Assembly (NCBI RefSeq): GCF_035582795.1
Contig: NC_134367.1
Location: 88,333,062-88,397,061, forward strand
Reading direction: 5' to 3'
DNA length: 64,000 bases
Origin: Mycteria americana
Lineage: Eukaryota; Chordata; Aves; Ciconiiformes; Ciconiidae
Part shown: piece after piece, positions 13,961-27,386 of the stretch
How the letters are laid out: each line of letters starts with the position of its first letter
Numbering within the stretch: the stretch's first letter is position 1
Translations under genes and position numbers: made by a program
The notes under the pieces: generated by a model
The model's database searches: none
What the model saw: only the letters and a program-made list of their open reading frames with translations
What the model was told of the DNA's origin: nothing

Positions 13961-14452
13961 TGTGGTGGGTTCAGCCCAGCTGGCAGGTAAGCCCCCACCC
14001 AGTCACTCACTCACTTCCCCCAGTGGGGTGGGGGAGACAATCAGAAGGCCAAAAGTGAGGGAAAAAACCTCGTAGGTCAAGATAAAGACAGTTGGGGGGG
14101 GGAGAAAAACCCCAAGTGATACAAAAGCAATCACTCGCCACCAGCAGACCAATGCCGACAGTCACCAAGCAACAGCTATTTTGGAAAAACTCCCCAGTTT
14201 TACTGCTGAGCATGATGTTATATGGTCTGGAACACCTCTTTGGTCAGTCGGGGTCAGCTCTCCCGGGGCTGTCCCTCCTCCCAACCTCTTGTTCACTCCC
14301 AGCCTGCTCACTGGGACGGCAGAGTGAGAAACAGAGAAAGCCTTGGGGCTGCACAGCAATAGCTAAAACTCTGTTTTGGTCAACCATTTAAAACACAGCA
14401 CAAACAGGCTGCTGTGAAGAAAATTATCTCCCTCCCAGCCAAATCCAGCACA
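13961..14452 (+). mobile_element. Solo LTR of an avian endogenous retrovirus
   Basis: This element starts TGTGGTGGGTTCAGCCCAGC and ends CCAGCACA, so it has TG...CA ends. Inside are a GTGGGGTGGGGGAGACAAT block, a GATGTTATATGGTCTGGAAC block, TTTGGTCAGTCGGGGTCAGC and a C-rich stretch, all shared in order with the element at 31381. No gag, pol or env remains nearby, hence a solo LTR. The flanks ATGCC (left) and GTGCC (right) may be a decayed 5-bp target duplication. It is 492 bp; orientation is inferred from the TATAT-containing U3. Confidence 0.75.
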
Positions 14453-14906
14453 GTGCCTTTCAAGAAAAGGTTGTACGTACTCTTTCCTGAACAACCCCTA
14501 GGGCAGAAGTCATTTCAGTCCACCATCAGCTGTGTGGAGCTTGTTTGGCTTAACACACTGAGGGTATTTGCCTGGCCAGAACCAGGTGTCTTTTGGTGAT
14601 ACTCTGCTTAAGCACAGTCTTAAAATTTCAGTTTGTGGGAGTAATCATTCAGACAGATAAAAGAGGATTTTTTTAATATTACAGAATAGAAAGAAAATGG
14701 ACACAGAGGTTGTTAAAGTACTTTGCAAAACAGAGCTGAAAAATATGATATGTACTAGTCCCTGTCCTGTCAATCTGTCTGTTCACTGAAGAACTGCAGC
14801 GTAGCGGGATCATGCTCATTTGCAGACACAACTTGGCTAAATGTAGCTCCTTCTTCCAAGAAAGTACATGTGGCAAGCTATCTTCTACACTCTTAAATAA
14901 AACAAA

Positions 14907-14980
14907 GCCAGTGGTGGTTCACTGGCCTTGAAGCCAAGTGGCATGGGCTCCATCCCCACTGACTAGCACCTGACCCACGT
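14907..14980 (+). mobile_element. Possible MIR/CORE-SINE relic (tRNA-like head)
   Basis: The order GTGGTTCACTGGCC, TTGAAGCCA, ATGGGCTCCATCCCC (B-box-like) and CACTGACTAGCACCTGACC follows the tRNA-derived head and CORE start of MIR-type SINEs (GTGGTTAAGAGCAC, GGAGCCAGA, GGGTTCGAATCCC, CACTTACTAGCTGTGTGACC). It is short and diverged; a tRNA-Ser-like pseudogene is the alternative. Confidence 0.35.
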
Positions 14981-17417
14981 TCTTCTCTGGGTTCTACGTG
15001 GAGTTTGATTTTCAGTTCTCAGAGGCTGTGCCGCCATACCTCAGAGAGGTGTTTTTGTAGGATGAGACAAAACGTGTCTCTTCTTGCCTCTCTGAGTGTG
15101 ACACGAGGGCAGGTAGGAGCACCTGAGCATACAAAGCTTGCTGGACAGTGCTAAAGGATAGTGAAGGGCTGAAGGACGTAAGCCTAGTGCAGTGTTGTTC
15201 ACACAACGTATTGGAAATGGTCTCTGGCACATGCCTTTCCCTGGACCGTCCCTGGACATCGTCTCAGAGAGTGCTAGTTGGCACAGACCAAAATGGTGTC
15301 AGGAGCTAAGCAGCGTGAAGGATTAAAGATATTTTACTCAATCTCATGTCATAACCCAGATCTGTTTTGCAACATAGACAAAGCCACAGGGCCTGAAAAA
15401 GACCTTTTGCACCACAGCACACAAATAAAGAAGGACATGGTCTTATGGATGTGGGCTTCTATTGCTACCTAAGATACAGCTTCCCCAGACTGCTATAGTT
15501 GCATGGCTAACCAACCATTGGCAAGCAACTGTTTTGTCGCTAGTGATGAAGGGTTATATTGCTGTTGCCAACTGGCAACTCTTATTTTAAGAATGTAGCT
15601 GAAATTAAGTATGGTTTCCAGATAAAGTAGATTTCCAACTGTACCATGACTCAGATGCATATAGTTGGTGCTCAGACAAAAGCCAAGAGGCACGTTAACC
15701 AAGAGGAGTACTGTGTCGTGGATTTGGAAAACCACATGAACATCACTGCAAAGCACTCGCAAGTTGCAGCACAGGATTCTCAGAATATCCAGCACTCATA
15801 TTCTTTGACTTTGCCAATGATGAAGCGATCATGAGGATGCTTTTGACCACCTTTGTTTTGGGACTTTCTGTCTTTTCTTTCCCAGCTGATGGCAAAACCC
15901 TGCGTACAAACCACGTGACTGCAAAGAAATTCAAATACGCTTTCAGTATTTGGTGCTGGAACGCCTGTTTGAGAGGCTGAAGGAAAAGTGGCACTTGATT
16001 CAGAATCACAAAACGCAAATATTACAAACATTGCACAGAACTGCAAGTTCACACCAGGATACCATGTCTACAAAACTAGAGAGAAGTATGTTGCATGCTA
16101 AAGTTCGCTGTTGCTGAAGGACTCTTTCACCAGTTCACACAAGTGCCCCCTCCCAAGCAATATGGAGCTAGGGTCAAGGAAAATTAAGATGCTGCACAAG
16201 TTAACATCTATGCCATCTGTGGTGGTTGTAATGAGTAATCGATTGCTAATGCTTGTACTGTTTTATGGATTGTGAAATACCTTGGGATATGCTTTAATGA
16301 TATGTTACAGGGTATTGACATGCCTGTTGTGCTTATTTTTTTAGAATCCTGGTGTGAATGGGCTGCCAATCTGCAAGGGTTACAGTATGCCAAATTAATT
16401 TTATAGATTGTGTTGGTAAAGGTCGATTCATTTAGCAAATAAAATATCAGTTAATTGTATCTCCGTGCTTGCTCATTAGGGACATGGGGTGCCATTTAAT
16501 TGGTTCATGTAAATTGCCTGAGCTTTTGTGTGTGTCTGTGCACATTTTAATAAAAACTTTTTGCAGATCAGTGGCTTCCTCTTTCTTGCATTTAAAGCAC
16601 TGAGAATGGGTGCTTGAACATCGTAACTTCGAAAAATACTGACAACAAGTAAATGTACTTCAATCACTAATAGAGGTTCAACTCATAATTCAAAAATGAA
16701 TGGGAAGGCATCACTGGTAGGAAGAGAGAAGGATTTCCTGGTAGATAGGTACTGAATTCAGTAGAAAGGGAAATTTTGTGTTTTGCCAGGTGTGTTTGGC
16801 TTAATTATTCTGCATCTCTTTCCCAACACTGGATTTTCGGCATCGCCCACCCCAAGGTGGTCACTCCCCACATAAAAAGAAACTGGAAAAAGCACAATGC
16901 AAGCACTAAATGTGGTAATGCTTCATAAATGTAACAACCTTAATGCATCATAGGCCAGTTGGGAGTTGTTGCCCAAGATCAGATGCTGGGAGCACTGTCA
17001 ATCACATCTTCAAATTGCACAAATCGGAGGTGTTGCTGGAGTGCTGGTTAGTGTCTTTTGTCTTTCATGACACTATGAAACACTTCACAATTGTTCATTT
17101 GGCACTGCTACCCAGACCTATGAATGCCCAGCTTAGTGAGATTGCATTATGAAGATTAATTGTTTTGTTACAGAAGCCAAAATTATGGTGCTTGGCGTAT
17201 TCCCTTCATCTCTTCACCAAAATATAAGTATCCTTCTCTGTGCAATTATCTGCATAGGAACACATCCTTAGCTTCCTGTAACGGGTGTTAGCTGGCCATC
17301 AGGAATCAGCAGGTCTGTTGGTACCGTGTAGGAAAAATGAGGGCTTTAATGCTGAATAAGGCTTTCTAAAAAGCCATCCATCTTCTGGTAAGTAGATGGA
17401 CAGAATGGTCAGCAGAC

Positions 17418-17482
17418 ACAGAATCACGGAACTGTAGGGATAACAGGGGCTGGGGCAGGGGTCATCTGTACTCGAGGCTGTC
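17418..17482 (-). mobile_element. Possible degenerate CR1 3' fragment, minus strand
   Basis: The sequence AGAATCACGGAACTGTAGGG followed about 25 nt later by GGGTCATCTGTACTCGAGG resembles the reverse complement of a CR1 3' end (AGAATCA ... GGGACCT ... ATCATCTAGTCC). The match is short and imperfect. Confidence 0.3.
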
Positions 17483-20400
17483 ACTTGCATCTTCACAACA
17501 ATCTTATTGCAAGCTGAACACGTAGAGAGGCCAGAAGTAAGAGACTGGCACGTACTTGAGGCTTGAGGAAAAAGGCTCAGGACAGAGCCTGAAACATCAT
17601 TGCTACATTACTGGCATACTTTAAGTGGAATTCAGGCTGCTTCTGTGAGAACTGGCTTTGAGGAGGAAAATAACCTCATAAAACCTTACAGATAAATTCT
17701 GTAGAGAAGTAACTATAGCAGCTCCCAGGTCTTTGGCCATCTTAATTTGATGGGGTTGAAGAGATGCATGCTGAGAAAGATTATATATTTTAAATAAGGA
17801 ACAGTAACCTGTATGATATTGTAAATATTTATTACTCTCTTTGTGGTAAATAATTTGAATTCCCTTCTGATTCGGTGAACGTTTTTTTATCTACAGTTCT
17901 ATGAAGTACAATTGGAATCAAGTTCACTTTAGTTCAGATAGGGGCATCTCTCCGTCCTACACCCCAGTCTGCTGTCAGTAGTCAACTATATACAGGAAGA
18001 GCCTCACTGGAGCAAGGTACTTTGGAGTGAAGGAGACCCCTAGTTTGTATTTGTGAGAGTAACCTGAGTGTTCAGACCCCAAGCAAGGTAAAACTTCATT
18101 AGAGTTGCACCACTATAAAACTGCTGTGAGCAAGAGCAGAATCAGTCCAGTTATTGCTCTGTATCTCATGCTGTTGAGAGGGCCTCAAATCAGAGTTGAT
18201 CCTCAGTTGCACTGCCTCCGTATTTAGCATGGCATTGCAACTGTTTTAATATCCCGCAGACAGAAAGGGGATGACTAATTCAAGAACCTTCTTTTATTAA
18301 TGACCTAGATATTTAATCAGCAGCTGTTTACTTCATCCATCTTTCAGCTATTTAAAGATATTCTGCTTACTTATCTTTGAAGTTCCTTGTTTACCCCTCG
18401 TTGAGTGTGTGATGAGTTTTGACATACTGTGCTAATTTAATTTTGTTTTTCAAGTCTATGGCATGAGAACAGATCTTAAGGCTGGTTTTCATTGTATTTT
18501 TTATATTCTTATAGCTGAGAGATAATCAGCTAGATTCTTCCAGAAGCTCTGGAGGTTGCAGTACTGTCAGTAGAAAGAAGATGGAGCACTGCTGCGTCTC
18601 AGAATGTGCAGAGTCCGCACATGGGCTACACCGTGACAGTCTATAAATAGAAGCTGCATGAGGCAGCATGATAATCCCTCCACCTCGCTCTCCTGATGTG
18701 AATTGCCTTGTTAGGAGCTTGAAACATAGTCGTGATACCACCAAATAGCACTGCATGTATACCAAGACATCTTAATAAAGCTTACATCAAGCTAGTCGCT
18801 GGGGGCAAGGCGGCCTTCAGCTGAGGGTTTAACTGCATTTATTTGGTGAGGAGTAATGAATTATTGCTGCTATGAAGCATGAATATTTTATGGGTGGTGA
18901 TATTTGTTAATAAATGAGTGTTTGGAAGATTTGGGCTAGCAAGGGGAGAGTTAATGCCAGGCTCTGTAGTGTTGAAACACAAATCAGGTATTTCTTGACA
19001 TAAACAGATAGGATAACACTGACTTTCCCTGGTGGAATGAATCTTACTGGCAGTACGATTCTTCTGCTGGTATTCATTATGCTCTGGGATGAAAATGTAA
19101 CTGTTTTGGTCTTTAAAAAACTTGCTATCTGAAAACCAGGTATTTTGCTCGTTATAACAAATTACCAGTTATGTAAACGAGTGACAGATTTTAGTAGTGC
19201 TGACATCTGGAGTATGTTAATTAGACATATATCAGCAGTACCCTTATAACAGGAGTGCAACATTTGCTCTTGCTTCGGTCTTGCATGGCAGTGGAATACG
19301 CTTGAACACAGAAATATTTTTCAATTTTAGAAGAATGCAGTCAAGCATTAACCTTCAGGGTATCAGTCCTTACCTGTGATTAATGACCAACTGGTAATAA
19401 ACAGCTCAAAGCAAAGATAAAATTAATGTTGTAGCCAAACATCAACAGATAAAATTTGGCTGAGCAGCAGTGTTTCTAAATCAACTGTCACCTAAAATGT
19501 CACATAATCCGTGTCATATTATGAAGTAGATGTTTTGCTCAAGAGAGGATCAACTGATAAGTATGAGATATTGTTAAACTGGAACTGGGCTTCATCTCTG
19601 AGGACTTTTTCTTACTCTGACAAGTAGCTGGCCTGCTGGTGAACCTATGCTGAAGTGTTTTCTTTTTTCTGTGGATGACAGTTCAGACACTGGGCATTCA
19701 TAAAAGACAGAAAGAAACCTAGGATGCAAAGCCCTCGTTGTTTTACCTCATTTGTTTATATGACAGTTTAAATGGGATAAGTGTGTTGAAACAGAATACT
19801 GCCATGTTTTTCCTAAGAAAACAGGGAGCAGGAAAGTAAATTTCACATGATTTCACTCTTACAGTTTTCCCAAGAAGCAGACTAGATGGAAAGAGGCTGA
19901 TACAACTGAAGAACATGCAAGATTTCTGAAATCCTGCATTTGACACTATTTCACTTTCTTCCTTCTCTAAACCTTAAATAATATATTTGAGTTCATTTCT
20001 GTGGGCACAGAACACAGAAGGTCATTTTCTTAGGTACAGAAGGGAAGCTGCCAATACTTTGGGTGATGTGACTGATGCTAAGATTTTAGAAAATCATCTT
20101 CAAAATCTAAGAAATGTAAGATTTTTTTTCCAGAGCTCCTAATTTATATGAATGCCACCATCAAGGAAGGCACATCATAAATCACACACATGCAGGCTTA
20201 CATGACAGGAAAGCTACTAACCTGGGCTACTGCCTAGAAATGAGCTCCAGCAGCACCTTGTTACAAGCTACTTTCTAAGCCACACAGTGCTTGTGTGAGT
20301 TATTCATACTCAAGAGTATGAGAAAAGGTGCTACACGGAGTAAGTTTGACATTCAGAATAAGAAGCCTTTTGCCTTCCAGTTTGAACCTTCTTGGAGATA

Positions 20401-23120
20401 TTTGGGTTAAAGTTTCAGAATTATTTCCACAAGCACAGAGATGGCAAATGTTTTCCTCAAAATAGGTGTGGTCCATGCCGGTAACATCATTCCATGGGCT
20501 GCAAATTAAATAAGGCGTGTTGTCAACAAAGCCTACGCTGTAGCATGACACATAGTGTGAAAGATATCGCTGTGGCTGTGTTACGTAAAACAGGAAAGTC
20601 TATACCAGTGAAGCGCTTCCTCATGGGTAGTTAAACTCTGTATGCTACTATTCAGAAAAGTTAATTTGTATGTCTTGAACTACCAATCAATAATTTTTCC
20701 ATTAACTTTGCAGTAATGAAAGGTACTGGAGTGAAACTACTGATACATTCAATAAATATCTAATTCCCAAATAACAGTTTTGGAAAGGATTTGGGCTGAC
20801 ATTATTTATTATCTATGAGAAAGGTTTAAGTTTCCAATATTTTAAGTTGCCTATAGGAGTTACAAAACAAAGCAAGTCCCTTAACCTTTAGTGCGTATTC
20901 AGCCATACTAGTTTCTGTACTGGCACTGAGTCTTTTCTTCACTATGCTTCTCATCTGCTTGGGTGTTCTCTTTATCTTTTCTGATTTTTCTTTACTGGTG
21001 AAGGTATAAATTTTGATTATGCGTGGACCAGAGTAAAAATACCTATTATCTATAAGTAATCAGAGCAAAACCATAAGTGTGCCATTTCTCAGATTCCTGA
21101 AAAAGGATCAGATGAATGTCTCTTGGAAGAGATCTAAGATCTGATCCTGGATTCCTTGTCCAAATTTTCCACTGACTTCAGTGAGAGTTTGAGGACTATC
21201 AGCAAAAATGGATGAACAGCCCTAAAAAGACAGATGATCTCCATGTTGTCAGGGTTCCTAGTTGTTTATTCATGAAAGACTTTCTTCTTTTTTCTGGCTG
21301 CTAGTTTTGTTCCACCAAACAGAACAAGAAGTCTCATTTATCCAAGACATACAAGTTTTTCATCCCATGTAGAAGCAGCCTGTAAAACACAAACCAACAA
21401 ATCTTAGCGCCTTCCCATGCTCAGGTACAGATGGAAAGGAAGACTCATCTTTGGTTTCTCTTCCACAGGACTAAGGATAAACTCTCCACTGATCCAAAAA
21501 AAGGATATTGACACATCCCTCTGTTTACCTCAACCTGCACCATGTGGTTACATCTATCCTTTTTGACTTTCATCCTGAGTATATCAACTGCGAGAATCAC
21601 CCTCAGCAAGATACATCTTAAAAAATCTCTGGTAAAAAGACACTAGCAATGGTGGCTGTCCCTTACAGCCTTCCTCTGCCTCGAGAACTGGGACAGTCCT
21701 TTAATTCCTACCCAAAGGTCACAGCAGAACTGTTAGCTCATTCCTGAAGGTTAAAACTTCCAAGACTTTCCCAGACTTGGTAAAATCTAATCATATTTCA
21801 GAATTGGGGTTGAACCCTAAGAGAAGAATGAATCCAATTACAAAGATGCACCCCTAATTTTCAAATTGCACCAACTGTAATTTATTTACCAAAACAAATT
21901 TCTGTAATGTGAAAGAAAAAAAACGCAGTTGTTGAATTAATAGCCTTTTCCCTGGATTTGGATCTAATTATCCATTGATATCTGAATATCCATTTAATAC
22001 ATGCTATTATAAATGGCCAGTCCCACATCTCAGGACAAAAATAGTTAATGCATAACGATGCATAATACATAGAGGAAAAAAATAAGGGGAGGGGAATAGA
22101 AAGCCACTTAATTCGTCTAAGTTCAGGATCAGTTTTACTGCACAGTAGAATTCAAAATGAACCTGATGTGCTGATTCTCCTGTGGATTTCCCACTTCATT
22201 ACAGAACAGCCTAGCAAGACTGAAAATTATTACTATACTTTAGTAAGCTTCCAAACCTGCCTGGCTTTTTCCAGTGAGTTGAGAGGAGTTAGGGTAAATT
22301 GAATGCTTATGCAATTAATTAAAGAAATGCAGCACCTTCTCCACAGATAGACCTCAGTCCTGGGTTTTTACTATTTATTAGCCCTCTGCCTTCTTTTGAG
22401 AATCCAGAACTTGAAATTACTTCTGAGAATGAATGTGCTGCTAGTCACAGTGCGTTGCAGAAATTCATGTTCAAGTTACCCATTCCACTAAGCTGCAGTG
22501 GGCTTCTCGAAGTTGGCAAATGGTTTCTTCATAAAGAATGAGGGGGACGGGCAGGGCGAAAGTGCAGTAGTTAAGGATATGAGGCACTTATTTGTGGCTT
22601 AAAATAAAGACAGCACATGATACAGTGTGCTGGGCTCTGGTTCATTGCCCTTTTTCAACTTTCAGGAACAGACATCTAAAATAACATCTGAAAGCACCTT
22701 ACTGAGATACTGGAGGGAGCCTACACCTCTCTATCTGCACACTAATATAAAAATCCTTGTTATCTGTTCTCCACAGGCCACTTACTCATTTACAAGTAGA
22801 GTTCCTAAGGTCCTTTGCATGTTCTTTTAAATATGAGGTCCCAGATAACAAAAGCTGCCTCAAGAAGGCACTGATGTGTACAGTCTGACCTGACCTTCAC
22901 CTGCTTCAAGTACAAAACAGACCAGTACGTACAGATGGTACTCAGACAGACGTCTTGATTTTTTTTCTCTCCCTGTCCCTATCTTGGATAGCAGTACCTA
23001 AACATCAAGCATCCGTATCGAATGTAACTGTATTATACACAGAGCAACAGTCTCCGAAAAAGCATCCACACAACTGTATTCCTATATACCATACTGGGAC
23101 TTGTACGCACCGGTGCATGT

Positions 23121-23143
23121 ACACACACACACACACACACACA
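23121..23143. repeat. (CA)n microsatellite
   Basis: An uninterrupted AC run of 23 nt, followed by AGAGC. Likely length-variable. Confidence 0.95.
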
Positions 23144-23921
23144 GAGCAATTGCCTACATAATTCCCGCTGTTTCCCATCTATAACTTGCTGTTTGTCCAT
23201 GCAGTTGCTGTAACTGTGAGCAACACCACAGTGATGGTTCTGAAACTTTAGACTGATGTGCCATCTAGTGACAACGCAGATGATCCTGAAAACCAAACTC
23301 AGATTCTTTCTACCATTTTATCCGAAATAGAAATCACTGACTCTTGCCACTTCAGTTTGGAAGAGAATTGTGTTTTGAGGTTTTTACTTTGTGCTGCAGA
23401 GAAGCTTTGGACTCTGTAATCATGCGTTTCCATACAAACCTGTGTGTTTGATCTGAAACAATGCTTAGCCTGCAATTTGTAGCTGCTTCCTCCAGCGTCT
23501 CAAGTTATGTTTACTACCCACATTCTTAGAAAGTCCTCTTTTATGGTGGTCCAAGAACCTCCCAGGTATTTTAGATGCTATACTGGACGTTAACAGTCCT
23601 TTCCTCTTTTTCTTTTTTTCCTGTCTTCAGTTAGAACAGCTTGATTAGTTTATAATGAGGTTCATTTATATTTGAAAATGTCCAATTGCCAGGAAATTGG
23701 TGCAGGAAAAGCAGATGAAGGAAGAGAGTTTAACATTTTATTCGAAAATGCCCTTAATTTAAATATTAGCAAGAGGTGATCATTCAGCAGAGCAACATCA
23801 TCATCTGCATTACAACCATACCTGAAAGACAGTGAAAAGATACAAGGAAGCTGACAGAAGACCTTGTGTTTTTGTGACTTGCATGGGGCTTTGTTTTAAA
23901 TAAAACATTTCTTAAACTAGT

Positions 23922-23985
23922 TATATATGGGTTATATATATATGTTAAACATATATATATATCTCTCTGCCTGTCTGTCTATCTA
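23922..23985. repeat. AT-rich / TCTG low-complexity patch
   Basis: Two (AT)n stretches flank GTTAAAC, followed by a short TCTG-type run (CTGCCTGTCTGTCTATCT). Confidence 0.8.
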
Positions 23986-25462
23986 CGTATGTTAAAAAAC
24001 AGACACCTGTCAAATTAATGTCTAAATAAACATGAATTACTCACAAGAATTATTGAGTGGAGGTTTCTAATGGTGATCACAAGCAAGGCAGAAAACAGTA
24101 GTACAAGGTACATCCCTGTACAAGACAGCTGACAAGGGTCAGAACTGGGATGATAAAACACCGGAACGGTCTACCAAGAGAGGACTTGGCTATTCCAAGT
24201 CATTCATAAGATACACTTAGCCATGAATAAAGGTCAAGAAAAGGGATCGGCTGTTCTCAATCATTTTGTAAGCAGAAGATAATCACTATTGAAACTTTTT
24301 TTTTCTTAATTGAAGTTATTCACTCAGCTGCTACAAAAGTAGAACAAGATCAGAAGAGCTGATCCAAGCTGGAAAGTACTTGAGGACCTCAAAAGAGAAA
24401 CAGACGATTACCAAGAGAAACAGTTAACAGAGAAAAATGTACAGCCACCTCTGGTAATAGAAGTGACCACTATCATAGCAATGCAGTTGTCATTCTAGAT
24501 GCTGCTTTGCCTAAAGAATAAATTCATTCGTCTAGGCTAACGTCAAAGTCACGTTCCAGAGACGAGATGTGTACAGCAGTGACCATTATAACTGTTTCTA
24601 CTGGCACACATTTTGTTAAAGTGACTAGTGAGTTTGGTTACGTCTAATTTTGGCATCCAAAGACTTGAGTTTACAGGATGCACTGCACAGCTGATACCCG
24701 AACATACCTTAGCCTTGTCATTTTTGAAAATTTCACCATAGAACTATATAGCTACTTTTTTTTTTTTATTATTAGACCCAGCAATTATTCCTGTTCCTGC
24801 TAAGTCTTGGTTATTGACTTCAGAAATCGAAATTAGGTCAGGTGCCAATCCTAAACAGCTCGCAAGCTAAGATTGTTGATTCCAGAGGGTAGTGTACTGA
24901 TCAGCTCCATTTAATATGCCAGTTTTCCCCACAACCAAAATTTAGCTTTGAATAAGCTAAACAATCCCATCTTTGTAAATACATTGTCCTTCTAGTCATG
25001 TATCCAGTACAACCAGCAAGAGAATTTGCAAATCCCCAAGTCATTCTAAAAAAACCAATATATGTAGCTTGTAAAAATGGACCCGATGAATAGATGCGTC
25101 TCTATGACAAACTTCATGGGCCAGACTAGCCTGGTTTGTCTGCTGCCTTTTGCTATCATTTCTCAGTCAGAACTATGAAACTTCAAAAAAAAGATGCTGG
25201 ATACAGTTTGGGATGAGAGGTGATGCCAGTTCCAAGCCTGCAATTTAAACAAGCGGTAGATCAGGAGCAAACTTCTCTCTCACAAGCTTTCATGGGTACA
25301 ACATTCCTAAAAGAAGAAGAAATACTGTTTCATCTTCTGAGTTGAAGTTTCTACACAGAGGATGTTTAGCAGTGAAGATACAGAAATATATCTATAGTCT
25401 ACAGAGGCACAGTGTTCCCTTCCCAAGGATGACCCGAAGCACTAAAAGGGCACGGTATTGAC

Positions 25463-25514
25463 TCAGTCTCTAGTCTGAATACTTCAGTCTCTAGTCTGCA
25501 TACTTCAGTCACAG
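25463..25514. repeat. 21-bp tandem repeat, about 2.5 copies
   Basis: The unit TCAGTCTCTAGTCTGAATACT at 25463 recurs with one change at 25484, and a partial third copy (TCAGTC) begins at 25505. Confidence 0.85.
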
Positions 25515-27344
25515 GATACGCAGCTTTAAAGATAGACCCACAGAAATTCACTCCTTCCAGAGCCATGAGCAGAAAAATAGACAGAAATGGTCATGATAGC
25601 ACTCTCTTTATCAAGTATGTGGTACACCATGACTTCTTGTAGGGCTGTGAAAGTCCAGTTCAGCATGAAATCCTCTCTCCCTGCTCTGTGACAGTCTAGA
25701 GCTAGCAGCCAGCCAGAGCTCGTGGTCTCAACCAGGTCATTTGCTCGGACTTGGACCCAATGGTGGACCAGTCCCCTCCTCTCACGTTCTTCACTGGAGT
25801 TTCTGCTCTCAAGGACTGATAGGATGGGACTGAGTGATAACAGCAAGTTACTAAACCTGACTCGAGCAGCACGCAGGTGTTATACCTCTTCATAGTTAGT
25901 ATCTCCCCTGGAAAGGATGTAGACCTGTGAAAATTTACAGCTGCAGGGGAATTTCAGACATTACTACAGCAAACAGCAGATATAACAGTGAAAGAGCTAT
26001 ACAACCTGCCACATATCTGTATGCAGATGGACAATAGTGAAGGTCAGATTTCCTTTTGTTGCATAGTATCTTTGTTTCCCTTTGAGAAATACCTTTTTCT
26101 ATAGCATAGGTTCAGGTAGTTACACCACTATTTTATGTTAATATAATTGTAAAATCTGCATTCCCAGTAAGGCTGTGGCTCAATTTGTAGCTCTTCAGTT
26201 TACAGTGCTCCACGAGCTGAAGTAATGCACTCCAAGAAGCATGCCGAGACACCGAGGGCATCCTGGATCAGACTCTAGGAGGTTGGTCAGATCCCACTCA
26301 GGTTGCCCCCATGATTTCTCTTATGTAAAAGTATGAAGCTACCAATGCTGTACAGAAGGAAGAGCAGAGCTCCCGCTGAGTTCAGCTGGAGTCTAATGGA
26401 GGAGTTTGGAGTAATTTGCATGTCTCATCGGTTTCGAATAGCTCCCTGATAGCACAGAGAAAGGTAATAATAATGGCTACAGACTGAGCCAGGGCCAGTG
26501 CATCAGTAAGGATGATGGGAAGTCACACAGTGGAGGTCCCTAGCTCCACTAAATCACGCAGGATTGGAGTATGCCTGAAGGGTATTTTGCACTATCTGTT
26601 ACTGTGACAGACAGCAATCCGCAGGGCAGAGACTCCAGGCAGCAGGCAGACACAGGGAACTTGGACAATTATTATCTTCGAGTTTCTATTTCTGCCCACA
26701 GTGGTTAGTGAAAGGAGCTGAGCAGGGCAGGCAGAGAAGGGCTCGTAGGCCAGCTGTGGGGAAGAAGCGGCTCCAGCCCCACGCCATCCAGTTCACTCTG
26801 CTTTTACTTCCCTCTTGTATAGCCCCACTCTCCTCCTCCTGTACCCGCTACCTGGAGGAATGGTAGTGCAAGGAGCTTTCTACATTGTGTATGGCAGTGC
26901 TGCTTCTCCTTCAGTCCCCTACCTACTGTCATATAGCAGCTACAAGCCCAAATGATGTTTCTGTCCCTTTCCCCATGACAGCTGCATGTAGGGCATCATC
27001 CTACCAGAGCTCCAAGTGGCTGAAGGAGACAACACCTGAGTTTTACTGCGCATTGCTACACAAACAGCAGCTTCAATGGCTTTTAAATCCAAGACCTTTT
27101 TTTAAGAATTGTGATATCTATTTGAGTCTCAAGCGAGGCAATTTTATGGTTTCTAAAAGCCCAGAACAATCCAGCTACCACTTACAAAACTGGGCTGAGT
27201 CACTCACTATATCAGGTTTGATATTTATAAATAATTCTGTGTGGATGTATATAGGACAAGGCACAGTTCAGCCATCTGCCACACAGCTGGATGGCTTGTG
27301 TCACACACACTGGCTGATTTGAAGGTTGTCAGGTGTAGCTTTCC

Positions 27345-27386
27345 TGAAAGAAAGAAAAAGAAAAAGAGAGAGACAGGGGGAAGGGA
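27345..27386. repeat. GA-rich purine tract
   Basis: A nearly pure purine run of GAAA, AAAAAG and GAGA units ending in GGGGGAAGGG. Confidence 0.8.

Noticed and set aside
15646..16052. Overlapping open frames on both strands that look protein-like (for example LVLERLFERLKEKWHLIQNH in one + frame)
   Set aside because: The frames are interrupted, there are no splice sites that join them, and I recognise no family. Could be a processed-pseudogene scrap, but this is not supportable by eye.
17790..18470. AT-rich stretches that look like conserved non-coding elements
   Set aside because: Conservation cannot be judged from one sequence; nothing visible separates them from background.
26165..26330. 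tRNA-like words (GTGGCTCAATTTGTAGCTC and GTCAGATCCCACT)
   Set aside because: The two box-like words are about 130 bp apart with no cloverleaf between them; not a tRNA, and too weak to call a SINE.
26885..27322. 145-codon + strand open frame, the longest in the gene desert after the CR1 frame
   Set aside because: No domain, no homology I recognise, no splice or promoter context; composition is like the surrounding GC-richer sequence.
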